A stretch of 64,000 bases of DNA from Paenibacillus sp. FSL H8-0048 (GTDB lineage Bacteria; Bacillota; Bacilli; Paenibacillales; Paenibacillaceae). The stretch lies in NCBI RefSeq assembly GCF_038002825.1, contig NZ_JBBODF010000001.1:4340001-4404000 (forward strand), given 5' to 3'. The notes beneath the pieces were generated by a model. It did not search any database, was not told where the DNA came from, and saw nothing but the letters and a program-made list of their open reading frames with translations. Both the position numbers and the translations under genes were made by a program. Positions 33,858 to 42,723 of this stretch are shown here, piece after piece; the first letter of the stretch is position 1, and each line of letters begins with the position of its first letter.

Positions 33858-35099
33858 TTAATCTAAAGCCGGATTCTTTACCGCCTTCACTAATTCGTCC
33901 CTGACTGTCAGATCGCCCAGATTGCCTTTCGACAATAGAACCGGTAAGGATTCCATGTCCGGCAAGGAATAGAATTTACTTGAGCCGTCCTCAGGATCCC
34001 TGTAACACAAAACAACCCCAAACAATTCTTCTTTGGATAGAGCGTTCAGCAAGGTTGGATTATGTGTTGTAATAATAACATCTATCTGTCTCTCTTTGGT
34101 TAGTCTGGATATCGTTTGGATCAGGCTCTTAATTCGGCTGGGATGGATTCCATTATCCACCTCTTCTATCACAATCATAGTATCAGGGTCTTCAGTAATC
34201 AGCGAGGATAGAATGGCCACATATCTGAGAGTACCGTCCGAGAGACGCTTGGCCTCCACGAATTCCGAGCGTTCACCATACTTCTCCTTCAGGCAGAACA
34301 TCACATCACCAATGGAAGTCTCTATGAACCCAATATCCAAAATTTCATTCTCCGGCAGATCCTTTAGGGCGTTCAGCAGCTCTTGCTTAACCTCTTCATT
34401 CTTGCACAATTCATATATAACAGAAGAAATATTATCGGCCGTAGGTCTTAGCTCATGGTCGCTCATCCTTGAATAATCTCTCATTCGAACCGGCAAAGGA
34501 TCTAAGAAGAGTATCTTCCCCAGGCGTTCCAGAACCAGATTTATATAAGACACGTTCTTCTTATTATTCTCTGTAGTCGTAGGCATCTTCGAAGATAGTT
34601 GTGATAGAACAGAGACAGAACGAATACAGGTCACTTCGGGATTTCTCCCCTTGCGCCCATTATTATATTCAACGTTCATATCGCTATAATCGTCAGGTGT
34701 GTCTTTGGTCTGAAAAATGGTCATCGGCTTTGCGCCGCTAGAGGATAGCTTCAACAAATGCTCAGTAAGCACAAAAACACGATTGCTCACTTTGATGGTT
34801 ATGGAATACTCCAAGTCATAATCCGCATCAATATCCACCAGACATCCTAGAGTAAATGTATCTGTACCAATTCTGGGACAGCCTACACTACCACCTCTGA
34901 TCTCACTGTCCACATTCTTAGAGCCATCCAGAATAATAGATAGGTCTCTTCCTGAAGCGATTTCAGAGAGTATCTTCATCCCTTCAATCGCATTGGTTTT
35001 ACCGCCTGCATTAGTGCCAATAACCGATGTTAATTTCTCAATTTCTAGAATAGATGAATCAAAGCTTTTAAAGCTCTGGAACGAAAAATTCTTCAGCAT
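33858..35099 (-). CDS. AAA_21/RecF-like ATPase, accessory region
   Basis: 413 residues from ATG 35099 (GGGGAGCGCTTGAG upstream; the longer frame to 35144 has no site). N-terminus MLKNFSFQSFKSFDSSILEI, Walker A GTNAGGKTN (28-36), signature region AKRLSDGTLRYVAI, Walker B MIVIEEVDNGIH, and H-loop TTHNPTLL. These place it among AAA_21 ABC-type ATPases found with AbiL/RloA- or Retron-type defence modules. Unlike those, no DUF4276/TOPRIM partner follows immediately; the neighbouring pair already has its own ATPase. It may be a standalone defence ATPase, or an older duplicate. Codon use is intermediate between the AT-rich pair and the GC-richer flank. Confidence 0.8.
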   Translation of the reverse strand: MLKNFSFQSFKSFDSSILEIEKLTSVIGTNAGGKTNAIEGMKILSEIASGRDLSIILDGSKNVDSEIRGGSVGCPRIGTDTFTLGCLVDIDADYDLEYSITIKVSNRVFVLTEHLLKLSSSGAKPMTIFQTKDTPDDYSDMNVEYNNGRKGRNPEVTCIRSVSVLSQLSSKMPTTTENNKKNVSYINLVLERLGKILFLDPLPVRMRDYSRMSDHELRPTADNISSVIYELCKNEEVKQELLNALKDLPENEILDIGFIETSIGDVMFCLKEKYGERSEFVEAKRLSDGTLRYVAILSSLITEDPDTMIVIEEVDNGIHPSRIKSLIQTISRLTKERQIDVIITTHNPTLLNALSKEELFGVVLCYRDPEDGSSKFYSLPDMESLPVLLSKGNLGDLTVRDELVKAVKNPALD

Positions 35100-35180
35100 C
35101 TCAAGCGCTCCCCTCACATGGAGTATTACCCTTATACCCTTCATTATAGCAAATTATGATCATAGTAATACTCACTCGTG

Positions 35181-35200
35181 AGAGGCACAATAGTGCCTCT
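35181..35200. other. Small perfect inverted repeat
   Basis: AGAGGCAC-AATA-GTGCCTCT between the ATPase start and the pectate lyase end. Without a T-tract it is not a typical terminator; it could be an operator for the ATPase gene. Confidence 0.4.
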
Positions 35201-35214
35201 TCAACCGAAAGAAA

Positions 35215-35240
35215 GAGACGGCCCATTCAGGCCGCCCAGG
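35215..35240 (-). terminator. Weak terminator of the pectate lyase gene
   Basis: Minus-strand GGCGGCC-TGAAT-GGGCCGTC followed by TCTTTCTTTC, about 30 bases after the stop. Confidence 0.45.
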
Positions 35241-35268
35241 TTACTGCCAGCGGAGAAGGATTTCTCCC

Positions 35269-37434
35269 CTACTCCACCACCAAATAATACAAATTAGCCG
35301 TACTATCCTTTGTAATCGTATGCGCACCCGCCGCAAGGGAGACGGTGGCCACACCGTTCGTTATGGGATAGCTTGTCCCATCCACCTTAATCTTGGTTCC
35401 CTCGGAGCCAAACACCAGCGTCAGTGTGGACGCCTTGGCTGAGGTGAATTGGATGCTGGTGGCGCTCTCGATCTTCAGGCATTGTGTTAAGGTCAGGCCG
35501 TTATAGACTACCGTTCCTTTGCTGGTGGAGAGGTTGCCTTGAATGGTGAAGAAGCTGCTCGAAGTTCCTGACGCTGTAAAATTGTGAACCGCAGCTCCCG
35601 GGGCAGGAGTAGTTGTTGGCACTGGAGTTACAGTCGGCACCGGTGTTGCCGTCGGTACCGGCGTCGCTGTTGGCACTGGTGTTGCCGTTGGCACCGGTGT
35701 TACCGTTGGCACAGGCGTCGCCGCTGGAGTCGGCGTTGGGCCTCCCGGGTTAGCATTGCCTCCCACAAACACCAGCCCTGAGGTGTAACTGCGGATGGCA
35801 GACATTAACGGCGCGTTGAGGGCATAGGAGGTGTCGTCCACGGCATTATTGAAGGTCCAGCTGAAGTCGCCGCCCCCTTGGCGTCCTGCTCCCGCTGTAA
35901 CTTTCTGCCCTACTACGCTTACGTTATCAACAGCTGCTGCGCTGACACCTGTATCGACCAGCGTATCAAAGTTGTTATAAGCTGTTCCGCCAACAAGTGC
36001 TTTGTATGAGCCGGGAACGGCTTCACTTCTCGATGAGGCCAGGTAAGCATCGTTAGAGGCTGCATTTGCCGGAGCTGTTCCGGTATTGGAGTTGGCATAA
36101 ATGAGACTGGACGCCCCCGTAATACTGTTATTGAAGGCCTTAATCATCCCGCCAGTCTCCCCGGAGAATGTGCCTTCGCCCAGTGCATCCGTCCCCTGGA
36201 GGGAGCTAAGCATCGGGTATTTGGCATTGCGGAACACATTACTTTCCACGAAGGCCGAAGCGCCGGTCGTCACGCCCACACCGTATTTTGATACACCGTC
36301 ATAGAAGTTATTATACACATGGACCGAGGCCACTCTGATCCGCGGGTGACGCGAGTCGGAATGATCGAACCAGTTGTGGTGGAAGGTGACGAAGAACTCT
36401 GCCGATTCGCTAAGTCCGACCAGAGCTGCTTTGCCGGAATCGAAGTAGTGGTTGTACGAAATGGTGATATACGTGGAGCCTTTCTTGAGGTCTGTGGAAC
36501 CGTCGCCTTTGACCTGGTCCGCATCACTGCCCGCTGATCCGTAGAAAATATCATTATTATGCACCCACACATTCGCGTTGCCTGTATCCATGGAAATGCC
36601 GTCATCCGGGAACAGCATTACGCCCAGATTCCGAACCTCCACATTCCCTGTATATCTAAGCAGCAGCCCCCAGCCATAGGCATAGGCGTCCTTGCCGATC
36701 CCTTCGATTGTCAGGTTCATTTGGGTATAGTTACTTTTCCCCTTTACCTCCAAGTAACCACTGCTGTTAAGCTGTCCGCTGAGATCCGCTGCGTTCACTT
36801 TCCCGATAAAGCGGATGGCCAGCGGCGTTGTGTCATAGCCTTTTTGCCGAAGAGTAAGAATGCCGCCAAGACCTACTCCCGTCTGCACGGTACCCGAGCT
36901 GCTGACCACTACGGGAAGCGTTACGGTTTTGGCATTCTGCGAGGTGATATACAGCACCTGTGCGCCGCTCTTGAGCGTTCCGTTGTTGTTATAAGCACCT
37001 GAGCCTGTACCAAACGGAGAGTTGGAGGAGAAAGCAAATCCGGACCGGTCATACGGCGTTACATTCAGTGTACCCGTAACTGTATTAACCGTTCCTCCGC
37101 CTGACAATACCGCTTCAATCTTCATGACATAGCTTCCCGCTGCAAGGCCTACGGCGTCCGCTCTCCAGTAGGAAGCATATTTGCGGATTAATTCATTGTG
37201 AAGCTGCTGATACTGCGAGTCTGCTGCACCTGAAGCCTTGACATACACATTATAACCAGACGCATTGCTGACAGGCGACCACTCCGCATACGCCGCTTCA
37301 TTCCCGCCACCGCTGCCTGTCAGCGTAACCCCCGCAGCGTACACTGCCCCGGTTCCCCATCCGCCGTATATCAGAGTGAGTATAAGAGAAAACAACAAAG
37401 CCATACTGGTTACCTTCGCAACTAACCTTTTCAT
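35269..37434 (-). CDS. Secreted pectate lyase, PL1 family, with PT-rich linker
   Basis: 721 residues with a signal peptide (MKRLVAKVTSMALLFSLILT.., cleavage near VYAA, about residue 34). A short fibronectin-like N-terminal module (about 36-125) precedes a parallel beta-helix PL1 domain (about 130-565). DDGISMD, WVHNNDIF and VTFHHNWFDHSDSRHPRIR carry the calcium-binding Asp residues and the RHPR catalytic Arg environment. A linker of TPVPTA repeats (about 572-612) joins a C-terminal beta-sandwich of ~105 residues (ending YYLVVE) that may bind polysaccharide. It cleaves polygalacturonate by beta-elimination outside the cell. A cre-like site lies about 40 bases upstream of the start, predicting catabolite repression. 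Monocistronic. Confidence 0.92.
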   Translation of the reverse strand: MKRLVAKVTSMALLFSLILTLIYGGWGTGAVYAAGVTLTGSGGGNEAAYAEWSPVSNASGYNVYVKASGAADSQYQQLHNELIRKYASYWRADAVGLAAGSYVMKIEAVLSGGGTVNTVTGTLNVTPYDRSGFAFSSNSPFGTGSGAYNNNGTLKSGAQVLYITSQNAKTVTLPVVVSSSGTVQTGVGLGGILTLRQKGYDTTPLAIRFIGKVNAADLSGQLNSSGYLEVKGKSNYTQMNLTIEGIGKDAYAYGWGLLLRYTGNVEVRNLGVMLFPDDGISMDTGNANVWVHNNDIFYGSAGSDADQVKGDGSTDLKKGSTYITISYNHYFDSGKAALVGLSESAEFFVTFHHNWFDHSDSRHPRIRVASVHVYNNFYDGVSKYGVGVTTGASAFVESNVFRNAKYPMLSSLQGTDALGEGTFSGETGGMIKAFNNSITGASSLIYANSNTGTAPANAASNDAYLASSRSEAVPGSYKALVGGTAYNNFDTLVDTGVSAAAVDNVSVVGQKVTAGAGRQGGGDFSWTFNNAVDDTSYALNAPLMSAIRSYTSGLVFVGGNANPGGPTPTPAATPVPTVTPVPTATPVPTATPVPTATPVPTVTPVPTTTPAPGAAVHNFTASGTSSSFFTIQGNLSTSKGTVVYNGLTLTQCLKIESATSIQFTSAKASTLTLVFGSEGTKIKVDGTSYPITNGVATVSLAAGAHTITKDSTANLYYLVVE
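35603..35735 (-). repeat. 18-bp tandem minisatellite encoding the PT linker
   Basis: About seven imperfect 18-base units (consensus GTTGGCACCGGTGTTGCC on the + strand) encode TPVPTA/TPVPTV repeats. Such linker minisatellites change copy number between strains. Confidence 0.85.
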
Positions 37435-37472
37435 TCATTTGCCTCCCCGGATTTATTTGTTGCAGAATTACA

Positions 37473-37486
37473 TGTAACCGCTTGCA
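37473..37486. promoter_or_regulatory. CcpA cre-like site before the pectate lyase gene
   Basis: TGTAACCGCTTGCA matches cre consensus TGWAARCGYTWNCW at 13 of 14 positions. It sits just upstream of the lyase start. Confidence 0.65.
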
Positions 37487-37687
37487 ATTTTTGATGTTGC
37501 TTCTCTTTTCACCCCCTCTTTACCTGCTGATCTGTATCCTTGAAGGACATAAGAATCTGAGCCTCACGGATACCCCGAGCATAGCAGAAGCCGAATTAGT
37601 GCTGAAACAATCATTTGCTCATATCGCCTGCGATTATGCGCTATTATGAGAAAATGATTATTTTGCAGCGAAATGATACCTGCATGC

Positions 37688-37713
37688 AAAAAGACACCCG
37701 CCCAGGGTGCCTT
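37688..37713 (-). terminator. Terminator of the DUF948 gene
   Basis: Minus-strand GGCACCC-TGGGC-GGGTGTC followed by T5, the recurrent type. Confidence 0.85.
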
Positions 37714-37743
37714 GAATTGTCGCTACTATTGGTGATACAACGG

Positions 37744-38133
37744 CTACTGAAACTTCGTATTGACGCGGATCTGGCCGCTTTTGCTTTTGACCGCTGGCTT
37801 CTCAGGCTCTTGGCTCAGGTTCTGGCCGATATCGGTAGCGTTCTTCTTGAAGGTCTCGGTCACAGTCTGAATGACTTCCCCTACATTGTGCGCCGATTCA
37901 AAGATCGGATCGATGGTCTTGATCTTCCCCTTCACATCCCGGGTGACCTGATTCGCTGTGTGAATGAGCTGAGTCGCCTCTCCCGTCAATCCATGGATGG
38001 CATTCCTCACCTCGCCCAGCGTCTTGTTGGTCTCCCCAAGCGTGGTCATTCCCTTGCGCAGCGTAAGAATCAAGAACACGGCCAGACAGATAAACGCGAC
38101 CGCCGCAAAAGCAACACTAAGCTGAATTAACAT
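37744..38133 (-). CDS. DUF948-family membrane protein
   Basis: 129 residues from ATG 38133 (AGGAGGCGTTGCAT upstream; the longer frame to 38157 is unlikely). One N-terminal transmembrane helix (LIQLSVAFAAVAFICLAVFL) is followed by a long amphipathic helical region with heptad-like spacing (about 35-105, TLGETNKTLGEVRNAIHGLT..) and a basic tail ending VNTKFQ. This is the standard DUF948 plan, seen near general-stress genes in Bacilli. Function is unknown. It is a single gene with its own terminator. Confidence 0.8.
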   Translation of the reverse strand: MLIQLSVAFAAVAFICLAVFLILTLRKGMTTLGETNKTLGEVRNAIHGLTGEATQLIHTANQVTRDVKGKIKTIDPIFESAHNVGEVIQTVTETFKKNATDIGQNLSQEPEKPAVKSKSGQIRVNTKFQ

Positions 38134-38281
38134 ATGCAACGCCTCCTGTAGTTCCACTCTATGTCCAAATTACAGACATCATTCCTACTCGTTGCTTATA
38201 ATGGAGCTACAGAGCAGACCGACCAAAAAAGCAATGCGAGACAGGTACGATTCTCCCGCCGGGATTAAAATGAGAGGTGTT

Positions 38282-39190
38282 ATGAGAGCCAATACAGTAA
38301 CCGACTGGCACCGTAAAGTAGAGACTGCAATTCTTAGGATGATGAACACACTGGATGAGCCCTTGCATTTCAGGCAAATGTCTAGGGAGGTCTATTCTTC
38401 GCCGTATCATTTCCACCGTAAGTTCCGGGAGCTGACCGGCGAGAATGTGCATGAATGCTTGAGAAGACTGCGTATGGAGAAGGCCATGCATGCCCTGCGG
38501 AACTCGAAGACAGCCGTAACAGAGGTCGCCTTCGATGCCGGTTACGAGACAGCAGAGGCTTTCACCAAAGCATTTAAGCACACTTATGGCCTGACACCGA
38601 CCCTGGCCCGGAAGCTCCCCAGCTGGGAGGGCTGCCTCTTCTCATCCGTAGGCCTGCATTACAGCGAGCGGCTTCAGCCGAATTGGTTCTACCTTAATCC
38701 TGAAGGAGTGCATTCAATGGAGACGAAGATTATTGCTTTTGCTGCAAAACGAATCGTTGGCGTTCTTAATAAAGGGGATTACTGGGGCCTGCCGCATGCC
38801 TGGGAGAGCTTCCACAGCATCCTGGGAGAACATCAGCTATACCCTCATGCCAAGGAGTGGATGTCGGTCTTTCCCGACCATGACCCGCAGATTCCGGTGA
38901 AGGATAAAAGATCCTACGCCGCCGTACATGTAGCGGATGACTTCACGGGCACATACGGCCTGCAGGAGTACATCATTCCCGAAGGGCTGTATGCGGTGAC
39001 GGTTCACTTCGGCTCATCGGAAGAGATCGGCCCCACCTGGGACCGCTGGATGGAGGAATGGCTGCCCGCCAGCGGCTGGAGAGCCGACCCTTCAAGACCG
39101 AATTATGAATGGTACCAGAACCAATGCATGCCTCCTGAGCTGACGCTGACCTTCTTGTGCACACCTGTGGTCAAAATCGAAGGGCGCTGA
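38282..39190 (+). CDS. AraC-family regulator with GyrI-like effector domain
   Basis: 302 residues from ATG 38282 (GAGAGGTGTT upstream; the open frame extends 30 codons further without a good site). The N-terminal AraC/XylS DNA-binding domain (about 10-110) contains both helix-turn-helix units (LHFRQMSREVYSSPYHFHRK and VTEVAFDAGYETAEAFTKAF). The C-terminal ~170 residues form a GyrI-like small-molecule-binding fold (AAKRIVGVLNKGDYWG.., AAVHVADDF.., GLYAVTVHFG, ending TLTFLCTPV). This architecture is found in Rob- and BmrR-like sensors of drugs and antibiotics. The ligand and targets are unknown. It converges directly on the TVP38 gene with no gap. Confidence 0.88.
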   Translation: MRANTVTDWHRKVETAILRMMNTLDEPLHFRQMSREVYSSPYHFHRKFRELTGENVHECLRRLRMEKAMHALRNSKTAVTEVAFDAGYETAEAFTKAFKHTYGLTPTLARKLPSWEGCLFSSVGLHYSERLQPNWFYLNPEGVHSMETKIIAFAAKRIVGVLNKGDYWGLPHAWESFHSILGEHQLYPHAKEWMSVFPDHDPQIPVKDKRSYAAVHVADDFTGTYGLQEYIIPEGLYAVTVHFGSSEEIGPTWDRWMEEWLPASGWRADPSRPNYEWYQNQCMPPELTLTFLCTPVVKIEGR

Positions 39191-39898
39191 TTACGACTCG
39201 CTTTTGCCGCCTTTGAAGGAAGATAATTTGTCGATTAGCTTGTCCTTATAGATTAGTCCCAGGATAAAGGCTAGGACTGAGATAACGGAAATGACGATGG
39301 TGGGGCCATAATTCTTATCGTAAATATTAGCCCCGACGCTCACGGAGGCCAGCAGCCACGGGAATCTGGCAATGAGCAGGATCATAAAGAATCTTAGGGG
39401 CTTCATCGTCGTCAATCCCGCGGCATAGATGAACATATCCTTGGGGAATCCGGGAATAATGAAAACAATGAACAGGAAGATTGAGAATTTCTTATTATCC
39501 ATCATCCCCCGCATCCACTTGAACTTGTCCTTCTGCAGCAGCCGCTCAATGAAAGACCCGCCCAGAAATCTGGTGAAATAGAAGGCAATCATCGCCCCCA
39601 GCATCATCCCCCCAGTCACGTAGACTGCCCCTAACGTTGTCCCATAGATGTATCCCCCGGCAATTTGAACGACCTCTCCCGGTATGGGTGCGATCACCGT
39701 CTGGAGAATCTGGAAGAGAACCAGCATAACCGGACCTAGCTTTCCTGTAGAAAGGATATAATCCCGGAAGGCATCCAGCGACATCGTCAGTCGCAGAAGC
39801 TCCGGCAGGTATCTGATGAATACAATCGTGGTCACAAGGCCTGCGCAAGCGAGGAGAACCTTGCTGACCCGCTTTTTGTGTAATAACCAATCCATTCG
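39191..39898 (-). CDS. TVP38/TMEM64 (VTT/SNARE-associated) membrane protein
   Basis: 235 residues from ATG 39898 (GAGAGGGATTCGA upstream). About six membrane helices. The VTT core is clear: APIPGEVVQIAGGYIYGTTL, then GAMIAFYFTRFLGGSF, then FIVFIIPGFPKDMFIYAAGL. The family (with DedA) has been linked to lipid scrambling and undecaprenyl-phosphate or membrane homeostasis. It is divergent from a VanRS-like two-component operon, and the 170-base intergenic region holds repeated CTTAAG elements. Control of this gene by that system is a reasonable inference, possibly in cell-envelope stress. Confidence 0.87.
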   Translation of the reverse strand, partial: RMDWLLHKKRVSKVLLACAGLVTTIVFIRYLPELLRLTMSLDAFRDYILSTGKLGPVMLVLFQILQTVIAPIPGEVVQIAGGYIYGTTLGAVYVTGGMMLGAMIAFYFTRFLGGSFIERLLQKDKFKWMRGMMDNKKFSIFLFIVFIIPGFPKDMFIYAAGLTTMKPLRFFMILLIARFPWLLASVSVGANIYDKNYGPTIVISVISVLAFILGLIYKDKLIDKLSSFKGGKSES

Positions 39899-39943
39899 AA
39901 TCCCTCTCTTCACTGGCTTAACATACCTCCAGCTTAGGTGGAT

Positions 39944-40009
39944 ATTCTTAAGATCCGGGCATGGAATTCCTTAAGAATTCTTAAGTCGCCTGTCATCCGG
40001 TGGTTTAAG
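39944..40009. promoter_or_regulatory. Repeated TTAAG elements in the divergent TVP38/two-component region
   Basis: CTTAAG or TTTAAG occurs at 39947, 39970, 39980 and 40004, i.e. spacings of about 23, 10 and 24 bases, close to whole helical turns. This is how OmpR-type regulators bind direct repeats. It overlaps the likely -35 zone of the response-regulator gene. Confidence 0.45.
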
Positions 40010-40023
40010 CGCTATGGACAATC

Positions 40024-40029
40024 TATAAT
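40024..40029 (+). promoter_or_regulatory. -10 element of the two-component operon
   Basis: TATAAT 47 bases before the start codon. The -35 region (TGGTTT, 40001-40006) is poor, which fits activator dependence. Confidence 0.5.
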
Positions 40030-40070
40030 GTAAGCACGGCAAGTGCTCGTGAAAGGAGGGGGATGGAAAA

Positions 40071-40775
40071 ATGATGAGTCCTGCGAAGACCATACTCATA
40101 GCCGACGACAACTACGAGATCCGGGAGATTGTCCGGGTGCTCCTGGAGAGCGAGCAATACCATGTCATTGAGGCTGTAGACGGTGAAGATGCCGTGAATA
40201 AAGTAGACGATAGCATCGATCTGATTATTCTCGATATTATGATGCCCCGGAAATCGGGCTTCAAGGCTTGCGTGGAGATTCGTGAGATGACCAGTGCACC
40301 TATTCTTTTCCTGACAGCCAAGACTCAAGACTCCGATAAAACCTTGGCCTTCTCGGCCGGAAGCGACGACTACCTCTCCAAGCCCTTCTCCTACACCGAA
40401 CTGGTGTCTCGGGTGAAGGCCTTACTGAGGCGATATTATGTATACAAAGGCAAGGAGGATACCTCCTCCCCCTCGAATGTAATTACCTTCAACGGGCTAA
40501 GCATTAATCGTGCAGTCAACGAGGTATTGATGAACGGGAAGGAGCTTACCCTGACCGAAATTGAGTACAAGCTGCTGGCGCTGATGGCCGGCAACCGCAA
40601 CAAGATTTTCTCGGCGCAGAATCTCTATGAGAGTGTATGGGACGAGCCTTATTTCTATAGCTGCAACAATACGGTGATGGTTCATATCCGCAATCTGCGG
40701 ATGAAGCTGGAGAAGGACCCGCAGAATCCCAAATTCATCCGAACCGTCTGGGGAAAGGGGTACCGGATTGAATAA
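40071..40775 (+). CDS. OmpR-family response regulator (VanR-like)
   Basis: 234 residues; AAGGAGGGGGATGGAAAA precedes the ATG pair at 40071/40074. The receiver domain has ADD (11-13), phosphoacceptor Asp55 in LIILDIMMPR and the conserved Lys in YLSKPF. The C-terminal winged helix (about 135-234) ends with RNLRMKLEKDPQNPKFIRTV and WGKGYRIE, typical of VanR/PhoB-type DNA-binding. The kinase gene overlaps by eight bases. Probable targets are its own operon and the divergent TVP38 gene. Confidence 0.92.
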   Translation: MMSPAKTILIADDNYEIREIVRVLLESEQYHVIEAVDGEDAVNKVDDSIDLIILDIMMPRKSGFKACVEIREMTSAPILFLTAKTQDSDKTLAFSAGSDDYLSKPFSYTELVSRVKALLRRYYVYKGKEDTSSPSNVITFNGLSINRAVNEVLMNGKELTLTEIEYKLLALMAGNRNKIFSAQNLYESVWDEPYFYSCNNTVMVHIRNLRMKLEKDPQNPKFIRTVWGKGYRIE

Positions 40776-42102
40776 CAAGCTGCGGTGGAACAGGCTGAAA
40801 CTGAAATTAATCCTGTGCCTGATCGGTTCGTTCGTGGCTTCTGCAGGATTATTCCTGCTGCTGCAGTCCACAGGTGAAGATCTGCTGGAGCATTACCGGA
40901 CCAGAAGCTCGTTCATTAACAAGCAAGAAGAGCAAGCCCTTCCGGCACTCCAGGAATATATCTCCGGGCAGCATCTTGCGCTTAAGGATGACGCGAAGAT
41001 CGCCGCATGGGTCCGAGACGCCAAGTACGTGAACCTCTATCTCTATAAGGATAACCAATTCCTTTACTCTACCGACGGGTACACGATCAAGACCGAGAAC
41101 ACGAGGTTCCTGCCGGACCCTAACATTTTCAGCAAATCCCAGTATTCCACGGTTACCTTTGCGGATACGGCTGCTCAGGTGTATATGGAGTATTTTTTTG
41201 AATACAAGTATTACAACCTCATCACGATTCTGGGTGTGATTCTGTCGTTCCTATTCTTCATCATCCTGGTCCTGTTCTTCATCAACAAGAAGACCTCTTA
41301 CATTGGCGTGCTGGAGAAGGAGATTAAAATTCTGGAGGGCGGGAATCTGGACTATCCGATTACACTGAGGGGGAAGGACGAGCTGTCGTCGCTGGCCCAG
41401 AGCATCAATGAGATGCGGAAGTCGTTCATTGAGCGCCTGGAGAGCGAGGAGCAGGCCAGATTGGCCAACAGCGAGCTGGTCACCGCCATGTCCCACGATC
41501 TGCGGACACCGCTGACCGCATTGGTAGGCTACCTTGACATCATTGAATACAAGAAGTATCAGGATCAGGAAGCGTTAGCGAAATACATTCATAACAGCAG
41601 GAAAAAAGCCTATCAGATCAAGCATCTGTCCGACAAGCTATTTGAATATTTCACCGTCTATAACACAGAGGAGAATGATCTGGAATTCGAGTCCTACGAT
41701 GGGATTCAGCTCATGGATCAGTTAATCGATGAGCAGTCGATGCTGCTGGAGAATCACGGCTTACAGGTAGCATGGGAGCCTTCCCCTGTCCCTTTCCGCG
41801 TGGAGCTTCACCTGATCTCCTTCAGGCGGGTATTCGACAATCTCTTCTCCAACATTACGAAGTATGCCGATACGTCTGACCCCGTCACTATTGCGTATAG
41901 GATTGAAGGCCGCTGGCTGTTGATGGATATCACGAATGCTATTAAAAGGGCGGCCCATGAAATCCATAGCACCGGGATCGGCCTCAAGACCTGCCACAAA
42001 ATCATCAGCCAGCATAAGGGCGAAATCACGTTTACAAGCACTGGAAGCAAGTATTCCGTCCACATCCGCTTGCCGGTAAATACCCCACAACCCCAACCTT
42101 AA
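40768..42102 (+). CDS. Sensor histidine kinase (VanS-like), partner of the preceding regulator
   Basis: 444 residues from TTG 40768, overlapping the regulator's 3' end by eight bases (AAAGGGGTACCGGA upstream). Membrane helices at about 14-33 and 150-173 enclose a ~115-residue extracellular sensor. A HAMP-like linker (GNLDYPITLRGKDELSSLA) leads to the HisKA motif SHDLRTPLT with His243, and a HATPase domain with N-box region FDNLFSNITKYA and a TGIGLKTCHKI G-box. Its signal is unknown; the VanS-type domain order and the TVP38 neighbour suggest an envelope-related stimulus, which is inference. Confidence 0.92.
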   Translation: MNNKLRWNRLKLKLILCLIGSFVASAGLFLLLQSTGEDLLEHYRTRSSFINKQEEQALPALQEYISGQHLALKDDAKIAAWVRDAKYVNLYLYKDNQFLYSTDGYTIKTENTRFLPDPNIFSKSQYSTVTFADTAAQVYMEYFFEYKYYNLITILGVILSFLFFIILVLFFINKKTSYIGVLEKEIKILEGGNLDYPITLRGKDELSSLAQSINEMRKSFIERLESEEQARLANSELVTAMSHDLRTPLTALVGYLDIIEYKKYQDQEALAKYIHNSRKKAYQIKHLSDKLFEYFTVYNTEENDLEFESYDGIQLMDQLIDEQSMLLENHGLQVAWEPSPVPFRVELHLISFRRVFDNLFSNITKYADTSDPVTIAYRIEGRWLLMDITNAIKRAAHEIHSTGIGLKTCHKIISQHKGEITFTSTGSKYSVHIRLPVNTPQPQP

Positions 42103-42114
42103 GGAGGAACCATC

Positions 42115-42657
42115 ATGCAAGACATCAGTACCGAGCGATTAATCATCAGAAACTTCCGGGAGTCAGATGCACCGGGGATGCTGGAGTACTTAGCAAATCC
42201 GCGGGTGAACTGTTTCCTTAGCGAACGCCTATCCACGTTAGAAGAAGCCCTCGCTTCTGCCAGCGAACGGAGTCAGGACGATTCCCATCTGGCCGTCACT
42301 CTGAAGGAGACCGGGGCAATCATTGGCGATCTGTTCTGCATGAAAGAGGAGCCCGATACCTATAGCGTAGGCTGGCACTTCAACCCGGCCTACGAGGGCG
42401 TCGGCTATGCCAGCGAAAGCGCCCGCGCGCTGCTGCGCTATCTTTTTCTGGAGCAGGAAGCCAGACGCATCTACGCCTACGTCGAGGACGACAACTCCAG
42501 ATCGCAGAATCTCTGCGAGAAGCTGGGGATGCGCCGGGAGGGCTGCTTCCTCGAATTCATCTCCTTCACCACGAACGAAGACGGAACGCCGAAGTACGAG
42601 AACACGCAGCAGTTCGCTATATTGAAGCGGGAGTGGCTGGGGCAGGGATATATGTAA
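42115..42657 (+). CDS. GNAT acetyltransferase, RimJ/RimL type
   Basis: 180 residues; AAGGAGGAACCATC precedes the ATG, 12 bases after the kinase stop, so it is probably the third gene of the operon. Features are TERLIIRNFRESDAPGM at the start, the acetyl-CoA site YEGVGYASESARALLRYLF, and EDDNSRSQNLCEKLGMRREG, all typical of RimJ/RimL-type enzymes that acetylate protein N-termini or small molecules. The substrate is unknown. A strong terminator follows. Confidence 0.88.
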   Translation: MQDISTERLIIRNFRESDAPGMLEYLANPRVNCFLSERLSTLEEALASASERSQDDSHLAVTLKETGAIIGDLFCMKEEPDTYSVGWHFNPAYEGVGYASESARALLRYLFLEQEARRIYAYVEDDNSRSQNLCEKLGMRREGCFLEFISFTTNEDGTPKYENTQQFAILKREWLGQGYM

Positions 42658-42662
42658 CCACG

Positions 42663-42704
42663 AACAGCCAAGGCGCAGGGCCATCCTGTTCCTTGGTTGT
42701 TTTT
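42663..42704 (+). terminator. Terminator of the two-component/GNAT operon
   Basis: AACAGCCAAGG (42663-42673) pairs with CCTTGGTTGTT (42691-42701, one G-U) and is followed by a T-run. The stem is symmetric enough to serve the converging gene too. Confidence 0.85.
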
Positions 42705-42723
42705 AGCTGGAGTCGCCTGCCGG

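Noticed and set aside
35603..35735. Intergenic or regulatory tandem repeat
   Set aside because: It is inside the pectate lyase gene and keeps the frame, encoding TPVPTA linker repeats.
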